A stretch of DNA of 64,000 nt, taken from the NCBI GenBank assembly GCA_963920575.1, contig OY986965.1, positions 11,112,290-11,176,289 on the forward strand, given 5' to 3'. The position numbers and the translations under genes were made by a program. The DNA is from Narthecium ossifragum (taxonomy: Eukaryota; Streptophyta; Magnoliopsida; Dioscoreales; Nartheciaceae). This document shows, piece after piece, positions 22,719 through 34,899 of the stretch. Position 1 is the first letter of the stretch, and every line of letters starts with the position of its first letter. The notes under the pieces are model-generated. The model was not told the origin of the DNA. It ran no database searches and worked only from the letters and a program-made list of their open reading frames with translations.

Positions 22719-23912
22719 ATGGCTAATTTTTATATGCCACCGGGTGCCATGTCCAATGATGCTTTGCCTTTTGGTTATGTACCCGCGTACAATAATGACA
22801 TATATGGTTTCTCAAATCCGGCATATAATTCACATTCATATGTTTATAATCCGACTTTTAGAGACCATACTTACCCTAGCCGGCAATTCGAAGGTTATCA
22901 ACCTCCTAACATTCAACCATGGAACATAGAAATATCGGACCATAATTTTGCACATAGTTTCAAACAACAATATCCTCCTCCACAAGTATCCTCTGACTCG
23001 ACTTTGAACACAATCATAAGTACACTTGTCAACATGAATGCTAAGATGGAAAAAATTGGAAGAGATGTTAACTCTAATGATCAATCAATTAAGAAAATAG
23101 AGATACAAATAGAACAACTAGCCCACATGGTTGATTCGTATTATGAGAATGAGGATTATGCGAATAATTCTATTCCTCGTGTTAATGATGACAATGCGTG
23201 TGATGCTTATCTTTCTAATGATGTTGATGCATGATATAATGCTCGTGATGTTTTGCCAGTTCATGATGCTACTGATAATGTTTTGTTGGCTGCTGAAAGA
23301 ACTGTTTTGCCAACATTGGATGATACAATTGATGATGTTGATGAATGCTATCCGGTTGTACATTCTGGGCCTTATATGTATTTCAGTCATTCTTATGAAG
23401 CAAGTTTTTTTTATGATAGCGATGATGAGGGTTGTTATGCTAAATTGCCAATTGTTCATGAATAGTTGAATGATGATAATATATCTATTTACAATGATCA
23501 TAATGAGGATGAGCACATTAGTGAGACACCCTGTCGGGAACCTCAAGTTGAACTTCTTCATGATCAGTTGAATGATGATGATGTGCATATTAGTGATAAA
23601 CATAATGAGGATGAGGGTGTTAGCAATATTCATTCTCTAGAGCCTCAGTTTGAGATTCTACCTTTAATATCATCCCCATTAGTTGAACGTGGTGAGAAGG
23701 AGAACCTTGTTATGAGTGAAGACTATGCCAATTCTTATCGTCCTTTCATCAAAGATCGTATCCAAATTTCTAGTTCTATGCATATGTTGTTTGCTAAGGA
23801 CTTCTTTTTATTCTTTGATGAATCATGTCTGCATAACTTCTTCATGATCCGGGCCATGTATTTCTTCACATGGAACCATCGGCCTCCTAAATCTTGTTTC
23901 GGGAGCGTCTAG
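22719..23912 (+). pseudogene. LARD gag-like reading frame
   Basis: One frame from ATG 22719 (MANFYMPPGAM) runs to 23912, interrupted by TGA 23232-23234 and TAG 23463-23465, about 398 codons in all. The N-terminal 100 residues are rich in Tyr, Asn, Pro and Gln. Residues about 105-145 form a likely coiled coil (TLVNMNAKMEKIGRDVNSND then IKKIEIQIEQLAHMVDS). This resembles the short linker after gag in Athila/Tat elements, where an IGQLA-type motif is common. The second half is Asp/His/Asn-rich and acidic. There is no zinc knuckle and no protease. I infer a gag-derived remnant and cannot name its function. Confidence 0.55.
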
Positions 23913-24041
23913 CGAAAGACGTAAAATTTCGCGCTTCCTGGAAGGCAACTCAGTTTTATGAATTTTTTTTCCTTTGCTTTTTAGAATTTTATTTAATTTT
24001 TAGGATTTTCCCCTGATTTTTAGGATTTTCTTCATATTTTC

Positions 24042-24835
24042 ATGGAATTTTTCCCACTTTTTTTTCTATTTTTCCTTATTTTCCGCCTGAGTTTCTCTCT
24101 CCTCCCACAATGTTCCTCGATTGCAGCTCATCGTCCCGGCTCATCGGCTCGTCCTCGAGCCGCCGCCCTCTCTTCGTCGTCCGACAACTCCGGCCATCCC
24201 CATCCCCCCAAACCAGCACCAACACCATCGCCATCCTTCCACCTTTCCGATATCGCCCTCCTCTTCCCTCGGAATCCTCTCCTCCGACGCCGGTGAGCCC
24301 CTCCGCTTCCGCCGGCCGTCTCCGATCTCCTCATCCCGTGCCTCCCATCACCCATTAATACCTCCAGAACCTTCCTCCGGCAACCACGAAGCCTCCTACA
24401 CCATCACAACGCTTCTTTGCTGCCTGGATCACCGGACTTCAACTCCGGCTATCTTCCACTCCACCGGGCAACACCATTCCTCCATTCCACGACCTCACGC
24501 AGCCCTGAACCACCACTTAAACCTTCTTTAGGCTATCACGGTCCTCCCTCCACCATCCTCTACCTCAATTACAGCCCGGATCATCGGAATCCAACTCCAA
24601 CAAACCCACCGCGCCGGCCATCTCGAATCCGCCGCCTAGAAGCCCCAATTCTTCGATCAGACTACATCGGAGGAGTCCTTAGGCCACCACGGTTCTTCCT
24701 ATACCTTTCCGTCCTCCGGCAACGATGTTTCGCCGTTGATCACCGCCCGGCGAACTTTCAGCCGTCCGATGGCTGCGTGACACGATCCAGGTGCGACAGT
24801 GATATGATTTTTGATCGAATGGTATAGATCTTCAA
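24042..24835 (+). other. C-rich block of distinct composition in the LARD
   Basis: Within AT-rich LARD sequence this 800-bp block is strongly C-rich and G-poor on the plus strand, with many CCTCC, CCGGC and CACCA words. Overlapping open frames run through all three plus phases, so they probably reflect composition, not coding. It could be a captured host fragment, such as the 5' region of a gene, or a normal LARD spacer. The stretch 24836-26527 after it is AT-rich with no frame I can support. Confidence 0.45.
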
Positions 24836-26540
24836 TCAGGACTATTCTCTGATCTTCTAGACGTCCTAGAGCAACATCCGATGTTAAGTTTTACTTATTT
24901 TCGCCTATTTCGTTTCTGATCTCGCCGCGGACGGCCGCCGTATGTGATGATGTTTTATGCGGATGATAACTGATGGTTGCCCTGTTTAGATATTTTGGTC
25001 ATTTATTTTCTTATCTGTGATGTCTAGAAGATTATTTTTGATGTATTATCTCCTTTACTATTTATCTGTACATGTTATATTTTTATGTGATAAATGTTTG
25101 TACAGATTAATATATCATGAAAATACAAAGGAGACTCTGCCGAAATTTTCTTTGATTCTAATACCTTTTTGGACTTTTATTTGTTATATTTGATCTTTTT
25201 GGAAAGGTATATATTTCTGTGACAGGTTATGGTGGGGAAGGAAGTATTTATTCAATGATAGTGATGCCTAAACTAAAATTGGAACATAGAGAAATCTATT
25301 TCTGAGGCGTTCATTATGGTTATCTCTACCCTTTACTTCTTACTTTATTTTTATGACTTAGTGTAATTGGGGACAATTACATTTAAGTTGGGGATAGCAT
25401 TCATAAATTTCATACTCATATTTTATTTCTGGTAACCAAATATTATACATCCCTTGAATTATGTGAAAAGAATGTAATTATGATATGATTTGACAAAGGT
25501 GCATGTTTTAGAAATTTATTTTATGAATTATTCTGAGGCTTGTATATCATATAAGAAATAGTAAATTTTTGCTATGCATGATGTTATTTCTATACTTTAA
25601 CACTTTTACCATGATTTAAGGATAGCTTGACATATCCTAATGCACATGTTCACTTCCACATGTTAAGGGGTTGATATTAGATTCTGAGCATGATACTGGG
25701 ATAGGTTTACAATTCTATGTCATGACACAGAAAATACATGAACACAGACAATTATCTGAGTATAAAAAAAAAGGATCTTCAACTTAGTAACCGGGCAGTG
25801 TGCCTAGCCAGCGTGGTGTTCGCATAAAACGGTTGAATTTCCTGAAGAAATGACTAGTTATGATTTGTAACCTTCATGGTTTGAGCATTAGAGTCTGAAG
25901 AGTGTTCTACACTTAGTACCCTAAAACCGTCTGGTTTGGGAGTCACTGGCTTGAACCTCGTTACATGGACCATGAAGAAAGCTTAAGAAATCATAACATT
26001 GCACATGTCATATATGAAAAAAATGAAAAAAAAAACAGATATTGCTATATGATAAGTGAAAGATATGTGCTTGGATAGGATTGTGATCTTGAATAGTTGA
26101 AGTGTTTAGATATAATTGATGCTCTGAAGCATGTGGAATCCCAATCACACACAGGAGTGTTAAAGTTATTTTTAATCATGATTAAATATGTTAAAGTGTT
26201 GGAAATATGTTATGACATGTTTGGATTTACTATGTTTTTATGCGACTATGAGTTGAAGGGTATATTTATGGATATTATTTCTATTTCATGCATTAGAATT
26301 GATGAGTATTATGATTGATTTCGAATGATATATTTAAGGGAATGTATAGATGTTTGTGGGTGTCATCCCTGAAAACCCTCAGGAGACTATAACTCCTACA
26401 CTGGGGTAACCCAGGGGTTTAAAGGCTTATTGCACATGCTACGTGCAATCGTGAGACCTACGAAAGTGGCTAGTTAGATTTATTGCTTTCTTTTTATCTT
26501 TTCTTTGCTCGAGGACTAGCAAAGTGTAAGTTGGGGGGTG

Positions 26541-27948
26541 TGATAAGTCACTAAATGTTCATAATTAAACCACATAACTTAGCTTTGTTATGCCTAAAGT
26601 AGTTGTATTTGATAGCTTATTAGTTGATTTCAGGTTTAATCATGCTTTGAGAAGAAATGCAAGAAATTCAGCTAAAATGACTACAGAAACTGCTTCATCG
26701 ACTGTCAGTAATATATTCGCCAAATATTTTACAAAGGTCCAAATATTCTGAAACTTTGATATGTAGTAGAAGACTCAGAGAAGAACAACTTTCATGTTGG
26801 ACAGTTGGCGAGATTCCAGACATATTAATACCAGTTTTGAAGACTATGAAGATATACAGCTGCTGGAAACTGGTCCATCGATGCTCAGGAGAATATTCGC
26901 CAAATATTCCACATAAGTCCGAATATTATAAAATCTTCTGGGGAGGACAGAAGACTTCCTAATCTACATATTTCCAAAGTCCGGACGAGTTGAACCCAGT
27001 CGTGACCAGAAGAGGCAGTCAGAATTAAACTAGGAATTCCGAGTTGCACTAGAGGTCCAACTCAACTTAGCCATAACCCTAATTCTGGGATTAAGGGGTT
27101 TTATTATAAAAAGGGGTTATTCCAGCAAAACTTCTCATCTTTTTGTCAATATTTGGAGGAGGAAGAAGAAGAAGGAGAGGATGTGGATGGTGACAACTTC
27201 CTGCTCCAACCCGATGGCTTTCATCCAAAAGATGAGTTGCTAGTTATTGTACTTAGGATTATTCATGAAACCCTAGCATAGTTTTCTATCTCTTTTGGTT
27301 TGAATCTTGTATTCTTCTCAAGACATGATCCTATGAATTTGTTTTTTATTGTTAATAGAGTTGAGGGAACAGAGTTCCTTGACGTATTTTCAGTCTTACA
27401 TGATTTCTGTGATTGATTGTAGAGATTCATAGGATGGTTTTCATGTGATTTATGGTTTGCTAGTGAGATAGGCTATGCTAAGCTAGGATAGGTTGTGCCA
27501 AGGTCATTAGGAGTAGTATAACTTAAAGTAATCGTAGGACCGAAGACAATCTATGCCAAGAAAGATAGGCTATGCCGTTAGGAACATAAATCTTATTTTA
27601 GGGATTCATGTGAGCTTGTAGCCATATGATCCATAATGTTGAGAGAAGAGAAGATTGAAGGCGAAACTAGAGCGGATTGAGTAATTCCTAAGTCACTTAT
27701 CCATTGATTCAAATTGATCAACCTTTTATCTCTTTTATTTATTAGTTTCGATAACTCTATTCTATCTTTGATTCTTTTCCTTAGTTTTAGGGTTTTGAGA
27801 ATTGATTTTGATTTCCAACGTTTTCCCTGTGGATCGACTCCCGACTTCACCGCTATTTCTACCTAGTAGTTTAGTGATTGAATACGGATTATAAATTTAA
27901 TATTTGATTGAGTTTGCAACGTTTTAACGACACGTTTGTGAGCGATCA
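26541..27948 (+). repeat. LARD 3' LTR
   Basis: 1,408 bp, from TGATAAGTCACTAAAT to GAGCGATCA, preceded by the purine tract at 26528-26540. TATA-like ATTATAAAAAG near 27103. It is closely similar to the 5' LTR with a few indels, so the insertion is moderately young. Confidence 0.88.
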
Positions 27949-28514
27949 CCCGCGTGTGTATACACTGACCATGTTTGTGTTAGTGTTTGATTAGAACGGT
28001 TAGGTGGACCCTGGATCGAAAGATTCGAGCTTGGGCTTGTGTTTTAGCCCAAGTCTAGCTTTCTGCACCTAAAGGATCGATCTTTCCTTGCTAGAAGATC
28101 GATCATTTAGTGCCAGAAAGTCAAGGTGCGATCGTCATGAAGGATCGATTTCATAGGTCGGTTTGTTTGCCTATAAAGCGGACGCAACCTTCTTCCTTGA
28201 ATCCCTTTGAAATCCGTCGTTCTTGAGCTCAGATCTGGCCGGATTTTAGAGAGATTGAGGACGATCCAAGGCTTAGCAGCTGGGATTGAAGCATCTCTTG
28301 CCTAGGTAGGGATCCTACCTACTTTGTTTTCCAGTTTTTGAGATTTTCGAGTATCCTTGTGTTCTTTAGCTTAGATCCGTCGACTTGCATGTTTGTTTTT
28401 AGCATGCTTACCGGTTTTGGACTCATTGTCCTACGTAGTACCAAAGCCCAAGGTTTTATGGGATTTGGTGGAGTTTTTCGACGGTATTTCTCGATGTCCG
28501 GTCACCGGAGAACC

Positions 28515-28755
28515 CATCAGGATCGATCCTTTGAGAGGAAGGATCGATCCCTCTAGGTTGGTCATGCCGAGCTCGAGGCATGGCGAGTCGTTGGTCACGA
28601 AGGTGATCGATCCTCCCTCCAGGAAGATTGATCCTTTGGCTTGGTGATCGATCTTCCTGGAGGGAGGATCGATCCTTTATAGTGTGACAGGGGTTGAATC
28701 TTCCCATTTACGAGGGAGATCGATCCTTCCTCAAGAAAGGATCGATCCCTCGTGT
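28515..28755 (+). repeat. Paired GATCGATC palindromes in El4 LTR
   Basis: Four pairs of GATCGATC-type sites (one reads GATTGATC). Start-to-start distance within a pair is 21, 21, 21 and 22 bp, and the spacers are purine or pyrimidine runs that extend the inverted repeat. One more pair sits at 28075-28104, spacing 22, upstream of the TATA box at 28171. Confidence 0.8.
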
Positions 28756-30994
28756 AGCAGGGAAGGGTTTCCAATGGTTTTTGCCCACAGGGCTTTGTGT
28801 GTACAGTTTTCTTACAGCTTTATAATTTGTACATACTCTTAAGCATGTTAGCCCCATATTAGGGGTAGTGGTGAACCAGGAGTGTGATGACTCCTGGGAT
28901 GTTTAGAATAAGTGGGCGAGTGGCCCTACTGTTTTCCTTAGCCTTGCATGCCGGCGTGCGCCGAGGGCTTTATATGTGTGGTGTGCCTTCTGTTGTTTGT
29001 GGGGCTGCTTCTCGATGCAGGTTGCTGGTGAACTGGCTGTCAGTTGGTGGGATACTACTGCAGCAGTTCTTGACCTTAAATATGTGTTCACCATCCCGGG
29101 CCGGCAGAGTGCTGAGCCCAAACCCTGTTTATGTTATCATCACATGTGCTGCATACTTACCTGTTTTATATTCGTATGTTCATCGCATGCATCTTGTTGT
29201 GCATTAGTTGCATAAGGTTAGTGTCGCGCCCCTACCCGCGAAAGCCCAACTGAGTCGGGGACGCGAACCGGAACCTAACGAAAAGCGGAAAAATTTGGCG
29301 AGGATTCCCTCTAGCCTATTGGTCTCCCTAAACAGTTCATCAAAACACCCCCAATTAAAACAACAATAATTGAAGCAAACCTCGAACCCAAGATTACAAA
29401 TGCAAAGAATTCAATATACATATCCTCGGAGAGGGGAAAATCGAGTACAACATTATACTCCCGTAGGAGGCTAACTAACTTAGGTTTAAAGCAGTAAAAT
29501 ATCGCCACCTCTCAGACTCCGCCTGGCGCCACTGCACCACCGACCAACTGCCCAGTAGGGGCCACCGAAGAGGAGCTAAATCCCAGCTTCCAAACTACCC
29601 AACCCCGGTCCTAGGGCTAAATCCGAGCTTCCAAGCCTCGGGACGGTGACCCACAGATCACCCACGCCCTAACCATGCAACTAATGCACAACAGAGATGC
29701 ATGCAATGAACATACACATATAAGCAGTTAAGCATGCAGCAGGATGTGATGATAGCATAACAAGGTCTGGGCTCGGCACTCTGCCGGCCCGGGGTGGTGA
29801 ACATATAATTAAGGTCTGGAACTGCTGTAGTGATACATCACCAACTGTCAGGCACTTAACCAGCAACCTGCATCAAGAAGCAGCCCCGCAAACAACAGAA
29901 GACAAACCACGCATGTAAGGACCCTCGGCGCACGCCGACATGCAAGGATAGGGAGAACAGTAGGGCTACTCGCCCACTTATTCTAAACATCCCAGGAGTC
30001 ATCACTCTTCTGGTTCACCACTACCCCTAATATGGGGCTAGCATGCTTAAGAATATGTACAAGGTATAAAGCTGTAAGAAATTTGTACATACAAAACCCC
30101 GCGGGCAAAGTCAATGAAAACTCCTCTCTGTCACCAAAGGATCGATCTTTTCCTAAGAAAAGATCAATCTTCCAAGTAATAGAGAGCCTTCCCTTCCTGT
30201 CGAGCCAAAGAAGATCGATCCTTCCTCCCAGGAAGATCGATCATCCTCGCGACAAAGAGCACCCTCCTTGTCGTGCCAAGGAAGATCGATCCTTCCTCCC
30301 AGGCCTCCTCGCGACAAGGGCATCCCATGCTACCCAAGGCACAAAGATCGGTCATCTTCACCAGATGATCGATCATGCTCGGGTTCAGCATAACCAACAA
30401 TGAAGATCGATCTTTCTCCAAGAAAGATCGATCTTGTTGGGTTCTCCGGCGAACCTCCGGCGAGAAATACCATTGGAAAACTTCACCAAATCCCACAAAA
30501 CCTTGGGATCTGGTAGTACGAAGGACTACGAGTCTAAAACCGATAAGAATATTACAAACTAACAAACATGCATCAAGATCTAAGCAAAAGAAGATCACAA
30601 ACAACTCAAACTCCCAAAAACCAGAAAACAAACGTAGGTAGGATCCCTACCTAGTCTAGAGCAGCTTCAATCCTAGCTGCAAGGCCTTAGATCGTCCAAA
30701 ATATCTTCAAAATCGGGCAGCTCTGAGCTCAAGAAAGGAAGAGGGTTACGTCCGTTTTATAGACAAACGAACCGACCTATGGATGATCGATATTTCCCTG
30801 AGAAAAGATCGATCATTCATGACGATTGCACCTTGACTTTCTGGCATTAAAAAATCGATCTTCTAGCAAGGAAAGATCGATCCTTTAGGTGCAGAAAGCT
30901 AGACTTGGGCTAAAACTCAAGCCCAAGCCCGGATCTTTCGATCCCGAGTCCACCTAACCTTTCTAATCAAACACTAACACAAACATGGTCAGTG

Positions 30995-33414
30995 TGTGAG
31001 GGCCCGTCCCTCTGGCCTGGCTCGACCGCGTGGGTCGAGGGTCGTTTTCCTGTTGGTTTGTTTCCGCGTCGGGTACGATCGGGCGATCGTATGGCAATTT
31101 AGACCCCATGAGCATTTTGGTAAATATATCCTCTGGTGGTCGGTTTCACACCCGCGTTGCACCCACGGCCTTGGATTGATGTATGTGTTTGATTAGAATC
31201 TCTAGGGTGCGTCCGATCGGAAGATCGGAGCTCGATCGAGAAAGATCGAATCGGATGGCCGAGATCGATCCGGACCTCTATATAAGGAATGTCCCTTTCT
31301 CTCTCTTTCTTTCTCTTCTCTCCTGTCATTTTCTTCCTCTCTCTCTCCTACGGTTGTGCTAGGGTTTCGGAGCGCAGCTTTCGAGGCGTGGATCTTGGCG
31401 GTTCGACTGGTTGGACGCGTGGAGGAGCTGCCCTACTTGCTCAAGTAGGTGTTTCTACCTCGATCTCGTGATCGGGGCTCTCCTAGGATTGGTTTAATGC
31501 CTTTTCGTTGTAGGAATACTTGTTAGAATGTTATGTAGCTCATTGTACTTGTGTTGTGGATGGTTTAAAGTACTCCTACCTTGCGATTTCCGTATTTTAA
31601 CGGCTGCTTTCCGTATTATCGTCGTTTTGTCGGTTTTCGCCCGTTTTGACCTAGATAGGAGATTTAACCATTAAAAATGTGATTTCTTCATACCATTGGT
31701 TTCCCCATCATAAATTACACATGCTTGCAAAGTTTCATTAACTTCCAATTAGATTTGATCCTTGAAATCCAAGAAATTGGATTTCCGGCATTGTTCTAAT
31801 GAATAGTGCAATAGGCCTGACGGTCGATCGGTGGATCGACCGTCAAGCGTTGATACGCTCCTTCTGGGCCTGACGGTCGACCGCCGGATCGACCGTCGCA
31901 TCATCCGTCAGGCTCTGTCGGGTTTTTGGTCTCCCACGGTCGATGTATCGATCGACCGCGGGCTCCCTCCCTTTTTCTTTCCGCCTCACGGTCGATCGTC
32001 GGATCGACCGTCGCATCGTCCGTGAGATTCTGTCCCGTTTTGGGCTTCCCACGGTCGATGAACCGATCGACCGTCACCCTTATGGTTTTCCTCATTTTAG
32101 TCTCACAGTCGACCGTGGCCTCACGGTCGACCGTCGGATCGACCGTCGCATCGACCGTGGGCCCTTAAGCAGTGTTTTCTGGCTTTTCTTGAATGGCTTT
32201 CATTGGTGATTGATATCTAAACATGTTGGGAAGTTTGCATGTTGTTTTCTTGGAGTTTTCAAGGGATTTCCACTGAAATTGAGATTGAATCGCGTGTATA
32301 CCCCTTTTTAGTGAACTGATGATTTGGCTTGCATTTAAATACATGTGTGGTTGGTAATTAAATGCTTAATTGATTGCTTAGCCATTAGCTAGCTATGAGT
32401 GCTAGCTAATGTGGAATTGTGGAACCTTAGCCTATTGCCGGCGGGTGCCGAGGGCTATTGTATAACTGTTGAACCTATAACTGATGTGTGGCATTTAGAG
32501 ACATCTAGGGTAGATGTTTGTTCCGGTTCATGCATTGTGTGCATTAGAGGCATATGAGGTTAGGCGGGCGATGGGTTTGGTCGCCGATCCGAGGCTCTCG
32601 GGTAGCTCGAATCTAGCCTTAGGACTGTGGCTGGGTAGTCAGGATTAGGGTGTGATTGTATAATGGAATCTTATGTTATTGAGTATTTGCGATAGTTGAC
32701 TCTGATCATTGTTTCGAGGTTTAGAGGTCGTGTTGTCTTCCCAAGGCTAAGTCTTAAGGATGGTTGTCGATGTCCCTGACATGGTCCCCAGGCAGTGGTT
32801 TCCTGCTGGGTAACGGTGATCCTACTGGTTCTGGTTCTTTTCCTCCCAGAGTGTTGGTTGATGTTCCCATCGTGGTCGGTTAAGAAGAGTAGGATCCCTT
32901 GGGGAATCGACAGGGGTTGTGGGACCCCGTGGCATTCCTTAGGCTTGAGCGGGGAGACAACACTGTTGTTGTTTTCCTCCTTTCTGTGTGCCATAGAGTA
33001 GAACCCTACTGAGCTTATCGCTCACTCCTACCCGGGCTGCGTTTGCAGGTGCAGGCGGCAGTTCTTCTTCTGTGGAGCCGACGGGATCGGCCTTTGGTGG
33101 CGCGAGTATGTCCATAGGTGCTTGAGGTTGCTGGAGGATCGACTGTTGTACTTTTTGATAGTTTGTATATTATAAACGTCTTTGAGGAAATTTTGGATCA
33201 TTGTATAAATCTTTCTCTCGGATGAGTTTGTTATAGAATTTTGTATCAATACAACTTGATGTATATATATGAATTGAATATCAGTTTCACCTCTGGAATA
33301 TAAATTGTTTAAATTATCTGTTTTTTCCGCTTTGTATCGCGCAAGTTGCAGATGAATAGTGATAGGAACCCTCATGCTTCGTCCTGGATAGGTTTTCTGG
33401 GTCGAGGTGTGACA
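30995..33414 (+). mobile_element. Solo LTR of a further gypsy-like family
   Basis: 2,420 bp with ends TGTGAGGGCCCG and GGTCGAGGTGTGACA and the duplication CAGTG (30990-30994 and 33415-33419), inside the conserved start of the inverted LTR. TATA box CTCTATATAAGG (31276-31287), followed by a CT tract, an AGTAGGTGTTTCTACCT inverted repeat (31444-31460), a palindrome array of GGTCGATC/GATCGACC type (31815-32165), and the GAGCTTATCGCTC module with CCCGGGCTGCGTTTGCAG (33009-33050). There is no interior, so it is a solo LTR. It differs clearly from El1-El4 but shares their modular order. Confidence 0.85.
31815..32165 (+). repeat. GTCGATCGAC-type hairpin array
   Basis: Five to six units, each an inverted repeat such as ACGGTCGATC then GATCGACCGT with a 4-8-bp loop, separated by 40-60 bp. 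Here the two arms are closer than in the other LTR arrays, so each unit is a hairpin with about 10-bp arms and not a pair of separate palindromes. Confidence 0.8.
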
Positions 33415-34234
33415 CAGTGTGTGCACACGTGGGTGTGAAACAAACCAACAAGATGTAATTTACCAAATTGCCCTTGCGGTCTACAACGAGCCACATGGGT
33501 AGAGGTCGTGTCGGTCTCTAGTCGAGTTCTGAGGTGTAGCCGGTGTCCAGATGTGACGACTCTTGAGTAGAGGGAGTGGCTACTCAGCGGTGTCATTTCC
33601 CACCAGCAGTGCCGATTCCCTGCTTGTGAGTCAGTAGTGTTGGTTCCTGCTTACTGAGCGTGACCCATCATGTGACCAGTGCTTCTGTAAGATCATGATC
33701 GTGGACCTTAGGGACACGCAGTGGGGCTATGGGGCCTGTGTATACACCTATGCTTTACTAGAGGGCGACACTGTTGCGTTTCCCTCTTTCTTTTGTGTGT
33801 CGTAGTGTAGTTTCCCTACTGAGCTTAGTTGCTCACTCCTACCCGGGCTGCGTTTTGCAGGTGCAGGCGTTAGCTCCTCTTCGGTGGCCCCTACTGGGCA
33901 GTTGGTCGGCGGTACGGCGGCGCCAAACGGAGTCTAAGAGGTGGTGATCCTTTACTGCTTTTGAACCCTTGGTTAATTAATCTCCTACAGGAGTATAAAA
34001 TGTTGTATTTGAAACATCCCCTGTTCGAGGATATGTATATTAAACTTTTGGGATTGTAATCCTTGGTTTGAGGTTATACTAATTGTCTTGTGTTAAACTG
34101 AGGGTGTTTTGATGAATTGCTTGGGAGATTATTAGGTTAGAGGGAACCCTCATCAAATTTTCCACGTTTCGTTAGGTTTCGGTTCGCATCGCCCGGCCCG
34201 GTTGGGCTTTTGCCGGTCGGGGCGCGACAATGTA

Positions 34235-34899
34235 GGTCCTAACGGAAATGACCTTTGACTTCCCCTAGTTCTCCATGTAGATTCATTGTTCACTGTGATT
34301 TTTGCTCACTGTGATTTGGTTTTCGGCTTGAAAGGAATCCTACATGTAATTTGAAAGATGAATTGCAGCACCCGAATCAATTTACCAAGAATTAGAAGGA
34401 ACCTTAACAAAATTGGTTTCGAAACATGCCAAAGTTAGAGGCATATCATTCCTTTCGAACATATTTCTTCTCTTCTCACAGTCATTCTTGAAATATCCCT
34501 CCTTTCTATAGAAGAAACTCCACAATTGCAGAATTGTTGAGTCTTTTATTTCCTTTTTCGCCTTCTTGCCTTTAAAGTGCTTTTGGGAAGTCATGTGAAC
34601 ATTTGGAAAACTTTCTCTCTTTAACCTCTCCTCCTCATTCACAGATAAGTTCATTTAGATTACATAATTCCTTATGTGTGTTATAAGAGATGTTAAATTG
34701 AGAAAACTATGATGGGAGAGAGTTAAGGATGAATTGGACTAGAAAAGTGTTAGACACTTTCATACCTAACCTTTTCAATTTCTCAGCGGTACTACTCATA
34801 CTCAAAATATGCTTTCGCGCCCCACTAAATCCATCATACTTTAAGGAGGTCAATTGGGACAATAAAGATTCAGTTAAAGCTTTATCAGATCCACTATGT
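34235..34899 (-). pseudogene. Copia gag C-terminal part and protease start
   Basis: The minus strand reads a gag segment (LTESLLSQLTSLKYDGFSG, then MSSTAEKLKRLGMKVSN and SQFNISYNTHKELCNLNELI), a lysine-rich stretch, and a degenerate zinc knuckle (SFFYRKEGYFKNDCEKRR, first Cys lost). It ends in VPSNSW, a stop, then IDSGAAIHL, the protease active-site DSG motif at about 34350-34380. Gag packages the RNA and the protease cleaves the polyprotein. El4 interrupts the protease at 34234, and El2 cuts the gag N-terminus at about 34900. Confidence 0.82.

Larger units (their letters stand above)
20869..27948 (+). mobile_element. Non-autonomous LARD with TGATAAG LTRs
   Basis: LTRs at 20869-22310 and 26541-27948 share ends TGATAAGTCACTAAAT and TTGTGAGCGATCA. 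The target duplication is CCCGC (20864-20868 and 27949-27953), inside the conserved LTR start of El4. A TGGCGCCATTGCCGGGG primer site follows the 5' LTR (22316-22332) and a purine tract AAGTTGGGGGGTG (26528-26540) precedes the 3' LTR. The 4.2-kb interior has one gag-like frame but no protease, RT, RNase H or integrase, so it would need proteins from a partner element. The size, primer site and TGATAAG ends suit large retrotransposon derivatives related to Tat/Athila-type gypsy elements. Confidence 0.88.
29222..33505 (-). mobile_element. Inverted chromovirus LTR inside El4
   Basis: On the minus strand it ends GGGCGCGACA at 29222 and starts near 33505 at CCTCTACCCATGTGG, lacking roughly the first 14 bases of the TGTGAGGACC start. 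It holds the same modules in reverse: CTCCTACGGGAG (29458-29469), the AGGTAGG repeat (30636-30652), paired palindromes (30135-30440 and 30785-30890) and a TATA box CTATAAAACGG near 30755. A solo LTR (30995-33414) splits it. At the right edge, GTAGAG (about 33499-33504) is common to both sequences, and El4 is missing about 190 bp there, so a deletion with microhomology probably removed both the LTR tip and the El4 segment. Confidence 0.75.
20778..34229 (+). mobile_element. El4: solo LTR of a chromovirus family, with nested insertions
   Basis: The LTR begins TGTGAGGACCTG at 20778 and ends GGCGCGACA at 34229, flanked by ATGTA (20773-20777 and 34230-34234) in the copia protease region. Own sequence: 20778-20868, 27949-29221 and about 33506-34229. 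Between these lie a LARD and an inverted LTR. It has no gag or pol, so it is a solo LTR. Visible modules are the GGTAATTTGGTAAATT block, paired GATCGATC palindromes (28075-28104 and 28515-28755), a TATA box CTATAAAGC (28171), the AGGTAGGGATCCTACCT inverted repeat (28304-28320), a GCTTCTCGATGCAG acceptor-like site, and CTCCTACAGGAG (33982-33993). About 190 bp of the LTR is missing at 29221/33506. Confidence 0.85.

Noticed and set aside
23118..23633. Ile/Met-rich membrane protein frames on either strand
   Set aside because: These are shadows of the Asp/Asn-rich gag-like frame (GATGAT repeats read in other phases).
24121..24827. Protein-coding gene in the LARD C-rich island
   Set aside because: Several overlapping frames are open in the same block, as expected from its composition. 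No domain is recognisable.
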